Shown here piece by piece: positions 1 through 10,950 of a stretch of 64,000 nucleotides of DNA. Source of the DNA: Cristatella mucedo. Taxonomy: Eukaryota; Bryozoa; Phylactolaemata; Cristatellidae. The stretch spans positions 4,852,501 to 4,916,500 of the forward strand of contig WPIO01000023.1 in assembly GCA_009760855.2 (NCBI GenBank). The letters run 5' to 3'. The number at the start of each line of letters is the position of its first letter. Positions within the stretch are counted from its first letter, which is position 1. The notes under the pieces are model-generated. The model was given only the letters and a program-made list of their open reading frames with translations. It did no database searches and was not told the DNA's origin. The translations under genes were made by a program, and so were the position numbers.

Positions 1-743
1 TTATATATGCTGTAAACGCAGTACGGTCGAATTGTTAGTGGTGGCATGATCAATAACAAGCATGGCATGGTTAGAGGTGATCTGCACAGGGTCAGCATGC
101 AAATATTGTTGGTGGCAGCATGCACAATGCCACCATCCATAAGCACACAAAGGACGAATCACATGAATCCAATAAATGCTATCCTAAATAGGTGCGTTTT
201 TAAATATTTTTAATGTTGACATGTCAGGAAATGTCGTGATTCAAGTCGGAAGTGAGATCCAGGCTTTGGGAGTACATGAGCTAAAGACAGTCTCCAAAAG
301 ATTTGAGGTTCGTATGAGAGCTAGATATTCGATTAGATTCTAAAAAGCGGGTGGTACCATGCTTAGCCTAGTGGGGAAGTGTATCTGATAGGTAGGCTGG
401 ATCCAAAGAACGAAGGGACCTAAAAGTAAGTGACAGAACCTTGACGTCGATGCGTTCCTTGACTGGTAGGCCAGTGCAGGTCGGCAAGAAGTTGAGCAAT
501 GTGGCAATTACGACGCTCACGACAAACAAGCGTAGTTGCAGAGTTTTTCACCAACTGTAAACGCCGGATTCCACAAGTCGGTAGACCAGCATGCAGTGAG
601 TTACAGAAGCCGAGACGGAATGTCCCAAATGCAAGGATCAATTTACATTTAGCATCCCTGTCTAAGCGAGCCCTAATATTTGCAATGTTATGTAGCTGAA
701 AGTAGGTAGACTTGATTGACTGTGCAGCTGATGTGCAAAACAA
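1..743 (-). mobile_element. L2/CR1-like LINE, 3' fragment (cut by window edge)
   Basis: Reading the minus strand gives the C-terminal part of a non-LTR retrotransposon ORF2, with pieces such as STYFQLHNIANIRARL, LGFCNSLHAGLP and LVCRERRNCHIAQLLADLHW, followed by the noncoding 3' region. The same pieces recur in the copies at 10.2, 17.4, 48.2 and 61.3 kb. The extreme 3' tip lies off the window to the left. Frameshifts and stops show it is dead. Confidence 0.85.
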
Positions 744-2293
744 CCTTGCAATGAGCTTTAAAATTTTGAAGTATGACTCACCCTAAATCATTAAAGAGTT
801 TGCATGGGCGGCTGGGCAGTGTCTGAGGAACCTGCGCGTATTTTTCATGAACGTGTGGTTATTTGAAGGGAAGAGCTAGTCGGATGTCTGTATTTCTAGT
901 TGGATGTCTGTATTTCTAGTCGGATGTCTCGAGTAAAAGCATGTGCCTTATAGAGTAGAAGCCGTAGCTAGCAAGCAGCGAGCAGAGTATTTCTGGCAAG
1001 ACTACCTGGCTGGAAAATAGACGTTTGACTAATGGCAGCAGCAGCAACGAACGCACCATTGCTCGTCTAGCAACGTCAAGACTGTTGCTGTGACCAGTGC
1101 CGCAGATAAATTGCTGGCTCCGTGAGGCGAAATCATAGGGCCAGTTATAAATAGTGCATGGAGCCAAAGTTTGCAATTTTACGTGAGTGAGCACGGAACA
1201 TGACGAGGGTAAGATGCAAGTGCCCGCTACCCTAGCCTCTACTGAAGATGTGAAGAACGAAGCGATCCTTCTTCCTGCGCCGGGTTGACGGTGACGCTTC
1301 AGAGCCTGCGACTGTTGCAACTTGCTTCGCGACCGCTACGACTGTTGTGACTGCTGATGCGATCGACTGCTACTCTTTGAGGACAATCGAGCTGCTTTGC
1401 TCGGGCTCCGTCATCGATCGTGCTGCCGATTGCGTCTGCGCCTAAAATCATCGAACCCAATGTATCGCCGTCAGTGACTCCCACAAAGTCATAAAGACCA
1501 CGTGGACGCTACGCAGGAGAGTTTTGTATGGCACACTCGCAGCCCAAGCGGCTTTCGGTGCGCATTCGGCAGCCAATGCTGCCTGCTCCCGTTTCGTGCC
1601 AGATAAAAATGTGTTTCTGTTTTGTGCAATGCTCTAAAGTGTCTACGCTTTGCATTCCGCTACCTAATAATGACACGCTCCACGTGCTGCGTAGGTTCCG
1701 ATAGTTCCTCTGCGTGTTTTCCTCGAATCGTTGTTGAACCGTTGCGTTATCAATGTTTGCGATGTCTAAACGGCTACTTCTGCAATTACTCCGTTGAAAT
1801 TTCAAGCTGGTGATGCAGTGTCTCGATCTTCTCACCCAAGTGAGGATGATGTTCTCGCCATCATGGATCCCACGCCTAACAGCTGTACGGGCTGACGGCC
1901 GTACTACGGATGATTCCCAGCAATTTGATAATTTACTACGCTTCCCATTTCTGCCGGTGGGAGTGTGTTTAGCAAAAAAATGACCTAACAGACGTTGCTT
2001 TGTCATTCTTCATAGGCTCCGTGGACTGTCTCACTCAATGCAAGGCAGACAGGACTGGATTGGCGGGGAAATGCCGCAGGTGGAGCGAGGCACGTTGTCG
2101 GAACAACTTTTGCATGCCACACTGCCGAGAGGTTTGCTACTTGCTTTCCGAATATTAATCGCGCTCCAGTTTGAGATCTTGGTGTGTATCTAATGCGACA
2201 GGGCCTAAGTAAGTGGGGCTCGCCCGTCTCTTGCCAAACGAAATGCTGGCGGGTGAGTCGCGGCCGTCGGGTTAGCCGTTCAGCGTTCAGAAG
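744..2293. other. no supported gene
   Basis: Open frames of up to about 165 codons exist on the minus strand (1509-2006), but they lack recognisable domains and compete with frames on the other strand. A 20-bp unit is repeated about 2.6 times at 878-929. Nothing else is called. Confidence 0.5.
878..929. repeat. short tandem repeat, 20-bp unit, about 2.6 copies
   Basis: The unit agtcggatgtctgtatttct occurs at 878-897, again at 898-917 with one change, and partly at 918-929. Confidence 0.85.
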
Positions 2294-2443
2294 ATGGCTA
2301 GAAATCCAGCTCGATGCTACGATGTCTTGGGGCGAAAACATGGAAAAAAGACAGCTACAAGTGCAGCTGTGAAGGATTGGTTCGAAAAGCATCGGTGGCA
2401 ACAACTTGTGCTAGATCGCGAAGAGGTGGCTGAGCCAAATTAA
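2294..2443 (+). CDS. small ORF or terminal-exon candidate, unknown
   Basis: An ATG-to-TAA frame of 49 residues begins MARNPARCYDVLGRKHGKK and continues through SAAVKDWFEKHRWQQLVL to an acidic end (DREEVAEPN). The composition is balanced and protein-like, unlike the arginine-rich chance frames around it. A CAG at 2288-2290 could be a splice acceptor. A GGTGAGT about 40 bp upstream looks like a donor, which would imply a very short intron. The basic, tryptophan-containing tail could come from a decayed transposase as easily as from a host gene. No family is recognised. Confidence 0.25.
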   Translation: MARNPARCYDVLGRKHGKKTATSAAVKDWFEKHRWQQLVLDREEVAEPN

Positions 2444-3148
2444 GCAAGTACAATCGACAGCTGTTTCAGATTTCAATAATTTTTCCCGCAGAGGATGACC
2501 TATTTCAATAGAGGTGGTTGTGAAACGTTAAGAGTACCGAAGCGTCCAGATTATGACAGTTCTAGATACATCTAGTAGTGCTCAAATTATGATAATTAGG
2601 AATCTCATATTTCGTAATCCACGTATTAGACCGCATGAAAAAGCGATCCGGAGTGATGGATAGTCTGCTATAGTCAGTTCCACGCTTTGTCTAGTACTAT
2701 GCAAATTAGCCAGCCCTGAGTGTCTTTGAAATATCGCACCCCACGTTAACAGCGAGGACTTTTTTATCCGCGTATGTTGGTGCAATATCTGTGACTCGTT
2801 AACCGCGCTTTGAGACGAAAATTTCGCCAATATCTAGTCACGCATCTGCCAGCCATCTTTTTTCTGCCTGGCGGGCTGCCTTCCGAGCGTTAGCTCACCT
2901 GTTCACGTGCACCCGCGAGCTGAGCGTCGCAGCTAGAAAAAGTTGTGGGCTCACAACCTCCGCTTCCGGCAGAGAGTTCGCTCTTGATTTTAAAAGGCAG
3001 TCCCTCTGAGTGAGAAGTGTGGACTGCCCTGGAATCGAGTTTCTTGGCCTTGTAGCTGCAAACGGTGCCGGAAGCCCGGACAGTTTCCTGGAGCTTAAGC
3101 ATCTGTCAAGACGTCTTTGACTCAGTGACCTAGTTCTCACAGGCGTTA

Positions 3149-3215
3149 GAGGCCATTTGTCATTCCGCTAAGCAGGCGGCCATTTGTCGATACCCTATGG
3201 AGGCGGCCATTTGTC
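3149..3215 (+). repeat. three copies of GCGGCCATTTGTC
   Basis: The motif occurs at 3149-3161 (first two bases differ), 3176-3188 and 3203-3215. Spacing is 27 bp, with unlike sequence between the copies. It could be a clustered protein-binding site or a decayed tandem repeat. Confidence 0.6.
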
Positions 3216-3289
3216 TTTCCTCTACCTAGCCCGTTTCGTGAGACGAACGCAAGAGCGGCGTCGTCAGAAATTCGGGCGATTGCCCTTGA

Positions 3290-3376
3290 AACTTAGCGTT
3301 GATAAAAAGTAATCACTTTTCGACCGACGACGTGCATGCAACTTAGCGTTGATAAAAATTAATCACCTTTCGACCG
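3290..3376 (+). repeat. 37-bp direct repeat, two copies 50 bp apart
   Basis: Copies at 3290-3326 and 3340-3376 begin aacttagcgttgataaaaa and end ttcgaccg, differing at about two positions. Fourteen unlike bases separate them. Confidence 0.85.
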
Positions 3377-4617
3377 CCTGGCCTCCGACGAGGATAAGCT
3401 AATCGGTACGGCAGGCGGAAGCGGTCGACGACGAACTGCCGCGGCGAGCAGCCAGTCGAGCCGCGAAGCCTGCAGTCACTCCGGCGGAATAGCCGCCGGC
3501 GATACTGAGCGTGCGGTCCGGTTTTGCCGCCGCCCGCGCTTGGGCGCGGCGATGCAGACGACGGGCGAGTGCAGGCCGCGCCCACCGCACCGGCTCTCGG
3601 GCTGAGTGGCCTGCTCCAACGCGGCGGCTCATCGGAGTGATCGAGTCCCCGTGGCGCAGACACGCAGCCGCTTGGCATCCAGCTGCGCCCGAAACCGAGT
3701 CGCGAGCTCGCTCGTCAGCTCTGCGTCGCTGTCTTCGTGGGTGGTGTGACCGTCGGTCAGGAAAGCTGGCGCGTCGGGTCGCCGCACGCTATCGCTCGAA
3801 CGTCGGGTAGCCGCTCGAACGCGTCGCACGTTGTTCGTACTCCGGTGGCCGCCAAACGACCGGCACCCAGAAGTTTAAGTTGCCGCTAAGGTTTTTAATT
3901 CCTCCAGGCTATTAATTGCCGCGACGGTACCAGCATTTCGATTGGTCTACTTAGTAATTCGGCTAACGACGTTGCGGAATGCTTACGCACTCACGCCCGG
4001 GCGTTAACCGGAATGAAACGAAGAGGTCGCACGTTGGGAGCAGCCGCTCACCGAGGCTGCCGCAGGTTCGCTCCGGGCGGCCAGGTGCCCTGCGAACCGC
4101 TTCGGGCATGTCCCCCTGAGAGGTGGGGGGCAGCTTCACGGCCGGATGCCGGCGAAAGTTCGGCCACTATGCCAGAGAGCAGCAGATCCGAAGTTTCCAA
4201 TTCCGCGTCCACCGTCAGAGGGCAGCGGGACTTTGGCTACAGCGACGGCACGCCAGCCTCCAGGCACTCAAGAAAAACAAAACAGATTCGCTGGCAGACG
4301 CGGGCGAGATGCCGGCTAATGCGGGACACTGGACGTCTAGCGGGCGCTACTCTATTTCTTTCGAAAAGACGGGAGCGGCCGCGTTCGAACCTCAGTCGCC
4401 TTCGAACCATGCGGGGCCTCGGCTGACGCAACGCTGCGTTTTCGACGGAAAGAGCGGACCGGCTACCGATCGTGCGCTGTCAACGCTGCAATGTCAAGGC
4501 TACAATGGGCCGAAGAAAGCTCGGACGAGTGACGCGCTCTACTGCGTGCTTACGTGCCTACGCAGTTATAGATGTTATAGAGCGTTGTAGACCGTATGTG
4601 TGTACGCGTCGGCAACG

Positions 4618-4710
4618 CACACGCTTCCTTTACAGCAAATGTAAAATACCAAGAAAGCGATTAATTGAGTTCTCCAAGGATGCTATAACAAATGTTTAAT
4701 TATTTTTATT
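4618..4710 (+). mobile_element. LINE 3' tip
   Basis: Only the last 90 bases of the LINE family are present: a diverged caaatgtaaaataccaagaa, then ttgagttctcc and an A/T-rich tail. It forms the outer end of the left arm of the large inverted repeat. Confidence 0.6.
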
Positions 4711-4923
4711 ACAAATGACGCCGTCCGTAGTTTCTGCTGGCTTAGAGGCGAAGGACTGTAATGCTACAGCAGTGGCAGCAGGTCGCAAAGCCACGATCCG
4801 AGCCACGAAGTGAAAGCACCTCATTCATTTGCTAAGATCGGGGTGTGCCTTTAAAGAAACTGCTCTTCGCCTCTTTTTTCTTACTCTTTACCTAAGCGAT
4901 CGCACACGATCAAGAGGCAGCAG
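4640..4923 (+). repeat. left arm of large inverted repeat
   Basis: This segment matches the reverse complement of 6490-6765. Shared landmarks in order are ataacaaatgt, the A/T tail, gacgccgtccg, agtttctgctgg, gaagccacga-type words, gaagtgaaagcacctcattc, tttgctaagatc, aaactgctcttcgcctcttt and gctcttta. Identity is high with small indels. No transposase lies between the arms. Confidence 0.8.
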
Positions 4924-5384
4924 CTTTGCTTCGGGTCACTTCGCTTCCTAGGTCGCTGGGTGCAAAGTCTAGTCTCGGGGTGGGGTTGGGAGAGGTCAAG
5001 GTTGGATATCGGCAAGATGAGCAAGGCACTTCGCGAATATTAAATTTACCCGCCGTGTGCAGTAGCTTGTGCGCGTAGCGTGCGATGCTTACTTTACGAG
5101 CACGATAGCCACGCTTCGAAAGTAAGCTTAGACGCCAGCCGGATTTAGCGAGCGCTAGACGCCGCCACGAGATGCCGACAGGCTTGAAAGAGACAAGAGT
5201 GTGCCGTCGCTAAACCTTCGAAACAGGAGAGGAGAGTTGTTGTGGCTCGCCAATCGCGGGGCCGCGCGCTAGGGCAGCCGCGTCAGAGAGACGCCGGCGG
5301 AAACGAGAGCAGACAGCTTAAAGCGCCTCGAACCTGAGTTATGATAGGGCCGAAGCAGTTGAAAAGATCGCGGCCGCTAGCGCG

Positions 5385-5441
5385 GCCATCTCGAACGCAT
5401 TGCGACCGCCTGCTCGGCGGTCGCAATGCGTTCGAGATGGC
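5385..5441. repeat. perfect 26-bp stem with 5-nt loop
   Basis: Bases 5385-5410 are the exact reverse complement of 5416-5441, with loop tgctc. The stem begins gccatctcgaacgcattgcg. It sits in the CpG-rich centre of the DNA enclosed by the large inverted repeat. Confidence 0.95.
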
Positions 5442-6398
5442 TGCGCCGCCGAGCAGGCGCCGTGCAGTCGTCGCCGTCGTCGTCGCTCTCATCCCCGAAT
5501 GGCGGTCAGCGGTTGGCCTTCGACGGAGGGAGAAGTCGGTCGAGAAGACAAGCTGGCGATGCCGGCGGCCTCGAACCGGCGCTGAAAAATGCGGGCAATG
5601 GCGAGAGCAGACGAGGCCGGCGGCTGAGCGACTCCGTCGGGCGTTACGACGAAGAGCAATTCGAATTTCTAGCGAGCGAGCGAGCGCAGACTTGGCATTG
5701 CGCAAACGAGCCCTGCGCCTCCGGCCGCCTCCGGCTGCCGTCGGTGGCGAGAGAGCGAGCGAGCGATCTGCGCCGCCCGCCCAGTATTTCCGGTAGCTTG
5801 TGCTTCTCGCAGTACGTTCGTCCTCCGACGATCTCGCAGCTCTGGTGCGCGCGTGTCACAGTCCGTTCAGCTCCCGCTAGCGCGGCGGGCCGTGCGAACG
5901 CCCCTGCCCATCCATCAACTCGACCGGCGACGGCGGCCTTGGCGACCTTCGCTATTTAGCCGTCGACGAGCCCCGGCGGTTGACGCCTATCGCTAGACTG
6001 GCAGACGGTTCGTGGCGACCGCTGCCGCGGGCGTGCACGCAGCTGCGAATATAGGTCGCTGAATGCTAGCGATCCCGGTCGACTCGCTGAGGCCGCCCTG
6101 TGACCGCCGCGAAGGTGGTCGGTCGCCGTCTAGCTGCGGCCGGCGAACAGCTGATTCCACGCTAACCTTTCCTCGGGACAACTGCCTCAAGCCAACGATT
6201 GGTCGGCAAGTGAGTCTTTGGCCGCGCGCACCCCAAGAGACCGACTCGGAGCGAGAGCGGCGAAGGGGAGAAGCGGCGCCGCCGCCGCCGCCGCGAGAGC
6301 TGTCTCTTCGTGGGCCTGGTGGCGCCCTCAATATGGAGGCAGACCGAGAAGCTCCGCCCGACGTGGCTCTAGAGCCGCTCAAAGAACCTTGACCTCTC

Positions 6399-6425
6399 TC
6401 CCACCACCACCACCACCACCACCAC
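6399..6425 (+). repeat. (CCA)n microsatellite
   Basis: About nine CCA triplets in a row. It is translated as polyproline, polyhistidine or polythreonine depending on frame, which explains low-complexity tracts in chance frames here. Confidence 0.95.
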
Positions 6426-6489
6426 ACCCCCCATGCGCCGAGACTAGACCTTGCACCCAGAGACCTTCTCACCGCGTTCGAAACGCCGG

Positions 6490-6765
6490 CTGCAGCCGCT
6501 GAATCGAACGCTCAATCGCTTGAATAAAGAGCAAGAAAAAAAGAGGCGAAGAGCAGTTTCTTCCTCCCTGATCTTAGCAAAGGAATGAGGTGCTTTCACT
6601 TCGTGGCTTCGATCGTGGATCGTGGCTTCGAGCCCTGCTGCTACTGCTGCAGCAGCGCTGTATTTCTCATTGAATCCAGCAGAAACTGCGGACGGCGTCG
6701 TTTGCAATAAAAATAATTATTATACATTTGTTATATCCCCTCCGGGGACTCAGTCTCCCGGGAAG
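6490..6765 (-). repeat. right arm of large inverted repeat
   Basis: Reverse complement of 4640-4923. Its outer end, read on the minus strand, also shows a degraded LINE/SINE-like tip (gagtccccggaggggatata). Both arms therefore carry a retroelement end next to the same flanking DNA. Confidence 0.75.
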
Positions 6766-6789
6766 CGACCCGAGAGGAACTGTGAGCAC

Positions 6790-6965
6790 GGTGAACCGTT
6801 GTGGCACGCCCTAAGTAAGGCAATTGCTTTTCGCGACCTCGGTCCCGAGGTCGTGGGTTCGAATCCTGCGGTGAGCGATCCTTCATGGCCGCTGCAAGCG
6901 GTGGCGATAGCCATCAAGGGCTCCTCTGCCGCTATGTGAAAAGAAAAAGTTTTTTAAATCGGGTG
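6790..6965 (+). mobile_element. SINE type A (tRNA-derived)
   Basis: The head resembles a tRNA gene with a GGTTCGAATCC B box. It contains gacctcggtcccgaggtcgt and is followed by a tRNA-unrelated body (gcgatcct, gctgcaagcggtggcgatag, gctcctctgccgctat). At least nine further copies are in the window, so this is a repeat family and not a tRNA gene. Confidence 0.85.
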
Positions 6966-8389
6966 GTATTTTCTTCTACGCGCAGAGGGGAGGCTCAAAT
7001 GGTAGCGACGGCCAAGTGCCGCCCCTGCCTCACCGTCAGCCACGCACGAGTAGGGACAGGTTTTAGCTCCTTCAGATCAGGAGTTCTCTCTCCCTATGCG
7101 CTCACGCCCGCCAGGCGGGCCTGCGAGAACGCGAGCGTGTGGCGGCGACTAGCTCTCGAACGAGCGAGAGTCCAAGAGTGAGCGCTCGATCGCGGGCGGG
7201 CGGGCTGGCGCCAGGCACGCGGCGAGCGTTCCGGAGATGGCCAATAGAAATCGTCGCTTCCTACAGGCCGTGCTCGGAGTACCCAGGGCCATGCCTTCTT
7301 CGCGCGGTCCATTTCGACCGGAATGTCTCGTCTAGGCGCCCGCACAAGTTTAAAACAACACACAGATACCAATTTCTTTTAACTAGAGCTACCTTTGGCC
7401 AACCACCTATTGCAGCAGCGTGCGAAGAATAAGACGGGCTGGCGCGTCTGACTCGTTGGAAGCGAGCCCGGCCAACTCTGGAGACAACCCTCCCCGCCAT
7501 AACTCGCCATTTTGTTCCATCGCCTTACTTCCGGTTGCCAGTGCATTTACGATGCCTACCGGTGGCAGGGCGTCGAATGGCCGAGCATATTCTCGAAGCG
7601 CCGCCTAGGGATGTCGCTCTATGAGAGCCATCTTTACGCGCTCGCCGAGGTCTTAATTGTGGTTCGATAAAGCTTTCCCAGAAAGGCCTGGCTCCGCAGG
7701 CCAGCCGCCAGCCGGGACGGAGGCCGGCCATCAGGACGGAGCGGGTAAATGCTGTGGGTGGACAGCCATCTTTGACGATACCGGACGTTGCACAGCAGCG
7801 AGTTGCCGGCGCTTGCGAAGCGACGACGGCGTGTCCATAAATGTATTCACAGCAGGTTTGCATCGTCAGCGTGAACATTTCAAAAATGTCTTTCCCGCGG
7901 AAATTGAGTTGAGATTTCCCTTCAGCCCTCGGCTACGCGGCTTGGTCCGGCGAGCGCCTTCGCGGTCGCCGTCGAGTTCGGTCGAGCGTCGGGCGAGTGC
8001 TTTGCCCGATGCTCGTTTTACGGCCGAGCGACAATTAAAATACAGCGGGCGGCTCCTGGGAAAAGAAGGAAGTACGACGGCAGCGGCGAGCAAAAGTGCG
8101 CACGCGGAGCAAACGAGCACCCTCCAGGAGGTGATATAAAATGCCCTCGAGACTGAAGGAGCTAGGATGCCGGACGGCGCGCTGGCGTGTGATTTCCCAG
8201 AAGTGGGCGCATTTCATCGCTGGCCATCATTATACCGACTGCCTGATTGTCCTTTTTATAGCCCTAACTCCTACAGCATAACCGAGACTGATGCGGAGCG
8301 TCGCCGCCGCCGCTGGCCGTTCGGGTTCGAGGAAAATTCCGTTCTGAAGCTCAGGCTTTACCGAGGTCATGACCTTGAATCGAGCGCGT

Positions 8390-8660
8390 CCAGGAGAGAG
8401 ACAGAATGCGACAGCGACAGAGAGAGAGAGAGAGACAAAGAGAGACAGAGACAGACTGAGAGAGACAGAGACAGCGAGACAGAGAGAAAGAGAGACAGAG
8501 AGAAAAAGAGAGAAAGAGAGAGACGGAGAGAGAGAGAGAGAGAGACAGAGGCAGAGGCAGAGACAAAGAGAGAGAGAGAGACGAGACAAAGACAGAGAGA
8601 CAGAGAATGAGGGAGGAAGAGTATGAGACGGAAAGAGAGGTAGAGAAAAGGCAGGGATGA
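8390..8660 (+). repeat. GA-rich microsatellite, (AGAC)n/(GA)n
   Basis: Irregular runs of agagagac and gagagaga on the plus strand (polypurine). The long Arg/Glu-rich plus frame and Ser/Leu-rich minus frame across it are products of the repeat. Confidence 0.95.
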
Positions 8661-8765
8661 AGGTAGGCAGGCAGGTAGGCGGCCAGGAGGGCGTGTGGAC
8701 TAGCAAGCGGGCAGAGGTGGTACGGAAGAGACAGGTAGAGAGACAGGGCGAGCTAGCACTCACGA

Positions 8766-8802
8766 GAGAGGAAGCGAGAGAGAGAGAGAGAGAGAGAGAG
8801 AC
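8766..8802 (+). repeat. (GA)n microsatellite
   Basis: Near-perfect GA run, preceded and followed by purine-rich DNA. Confidence 0.95.
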
Positions 8803-10033
8803 GCAGACACAGTGACACATAGACACAGGCGCAAGCGAGTGCGGGCACCTAGAGAAAGAGACCGAGACGAAAGGAGAGAGCGAGGCAGCGGTGACAGAGA
8901 TAAAGAAACAAAGGAACAAAGCTCAAAAATGAGAAGGAAGTCACTCCCAGGACGGACGCTCAGAGCGTGCCGACACAATAGCGAAAATGAAAGTGCAGTA
9001 AGGGGGAATGGGTGTGCTGATGCAATGGTGCGCGAGCGATGCGTCACCGAGAGCGTGGAAGTCCGGCGATCGTCGGGACTGCTGACGGCCGTTTCTCGAT
9101 GCTGTCACGAGGGTGACGACTGGCAGTGTACGTACGTACGGGACTGGCAGTCTACGCTGGCTCGGTGTACTCGCGGACTGGCCGTCATTAAGCTGCTTGA
9201 AGATTTTGCTTTATTGCCCCGACAGCCGCCGACGTCATTAGATATCATTAGGACATCCGCTCGGCGGCTTCGGTCGCTCCGGGACGTTCGGCTGAGCGGA
9301 AGGCATTATTCGCCAACAACAGCCGCCAACTGTTTGCCCTACCAGCGCAGCAGCGTGTGACGCCGCTTGCTCTCGATGGCCGCCAACTCTCAAGCTTTTC
9401 GGGGAAATGCGTTTCCGGTCATCGGACGGATGGCGACGGACGCAGGATTCGGCGGGCGGCGGCGCACCCGGTTCGGGCAGCGAAACATAATCGCTACTGA
9501 GAACCCGTGCAGCGACGTCTTGTGCAGCGCTCCAGCGCCGCTGCAGCAGACGACATCCGCTGCTCGCGAACGGCGGCCGCGCGGGAGACGCGATGGCCGG
9601 GCCTCGTAGGGCTGCACGGAGTAATCACCGACAGCTTGCCTCTATATTGAATACGTCGCTCCCTGCTGCGAATGTCTGCTCGAGCACGGCGGTGGCTTTG
9701 AGCGGCGCATGCGTCCGGAGGAGTTTTCGACGCCGCTTGCAGACCCGAGACTAGCAGACCCGAGACTACAAACGGAGTGCGAAAAGCAGCGGCGGGTGCA
9801 CACGGAGAGCGGCTTCAGAATTACTCGGACTACGAATGTGCTCGCGCATGTGTACGTGAGCGTATGAACACGCTTTATTCAATGCACATACGCCTGACGT
9901 GCACCCAGCGGCATGCCTGGGCTCTTCGGATCGCCTCGCAGCGGGATGCTGAGCTCACGATCTCGCCGAAGCTTGCCAGCCAGCCTCGGTCTACAGGCTG
10001 GAGTGTCCTCGGACTGGCGCACACGCTGGGCTT

Positions 10034-10075
10034 GCAGCGACAGCTCATTCGCAGCTGCGAATGAGCTGTCGCTGC
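10034..10075. repeat. perfect 42-bp palindrome, no loop
   Basis: Bases 10034-10054 (gcagcgacagctcattcgca plus g) are exactly mirrored by 10055-10075 on the opposite strand. It would extrude as a cruciform or fold as RNA with no spacer. Confidence 0.95.
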
Positions 10076-10225
10076 GGTATAGCGGCTATTGAACCATTAT
10101 GATGGCGGCGCACGCTTCGCCAGCTGAAGCTCACAACTGCTCAAGCCCGCTCTCAGCAAAGCACCGGCTGCTTGCCTCTAAGGCAGGCTTCGAGTTCGAA
10201 GCCAAATAGACAGGGGAGAGCTTAA

Positions 10226-10950
10226 CAATAATAGTAATAATAATAATACACTTGATAAAGCGCCCTCGGAGAACTCAATCTTTTTCTGGGTGCTTTAAAT
10301 TTACTGCAAAAGAAGCGTAATTGAATGGTTAGTAGTCGCAGGCTAATTAAATAACAAGGATAACATGGCTAGGAGTGACATGCACACGGTCAACATGCAA
10401 GTGTGGTTATTGGCAGCATGCACCGTGTAAGCAGAAGCACATAAACGACGAACCACAGGGACGCACTAAATGCCGTCATAAATAGGTGCTTTTTTCATTT
10501 CTTATAAATGTGTTCTCGTCAGGGGATGTCGTGACGCAAGTTGGAAGTGAGTTCCAGGCTTTGGGAGCATACGAACTAAAAACATGGTCTCCCAAGGATT
10601 TCTGGTTTGAACGAGGTATAGGTAAGCAGTTAGAATCCGAAATGCAGATGATATGATGCTTGGCCTGGTGGGGGAGTAGATCTAATAGTTAGGCTGGAGC
10701 CACAGAATGAAGGGACCTAAAAGTGAGTGACAAAACCTTGAAGTCAATGCGTTGTTTGACTGGTAGCCAGTGCAGGTCGGCGAGAAGTGGTGTGATGTGG
10801 CAATTGCGCTGCTCACGACAGACAAGCCTAGCTGAAGAGTTTTGCACCAGCTGTAAGCGACCGATTGCACAGGCCGGTAGACCGGCAGGCAGTGAGTTAC
10901 AGAAGTCAAGACGGGATGTCACAAGTTCATGGACCAACTTAGACGTGGAC
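10226..10950 (-). mobile_element. LINE fragment, 3' end with (TAA)n tail
   Basis: Begins (in plus coordinates) with the trinucleotide tail and cacttgataaagcgccctc, the reverse complement of the family's 3' tip. Minus-strand coding remnants include HELVTSRLDFCNSLPAGLP and VCREQRNCHITPLLADLHWL. Truncated at its 5' end. Confidence 0.88.

Larger units (their letters stand above)
3230..9620. other. CpG-rich block without a clear gene
   Basis: CpG dinucleotides are conspicuously dense here, especially 3370-3830, 4000-4600, 5150-6500, 7080-8130 and 9000-9620. Such DNA can mark promoters or 5' exons, and it keeps many frames open on both strands by lacking stops. Overlapping frames, for example 4123-4590 plus, 5426-5959 plus and 5993-6472 minus, therefore carry little weight. 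A donor-like CAAGTGAGT at 6207 could end a 5' exon, but no matching downstream exon is identified. Confidence 0.5.

Noticed and set aside
5426-5959. 177-codon plus frame in CpG-rich DNA
   Set aside because: Crosses the perfect hairpin, is Arg/Ala-rich, and overlaps equally open frames on both strands.
8230-8919. 229-codon minus frame rich in Ser/Leu
   Set aside because: Spans GA microsatellites. The composition follows the repeat.
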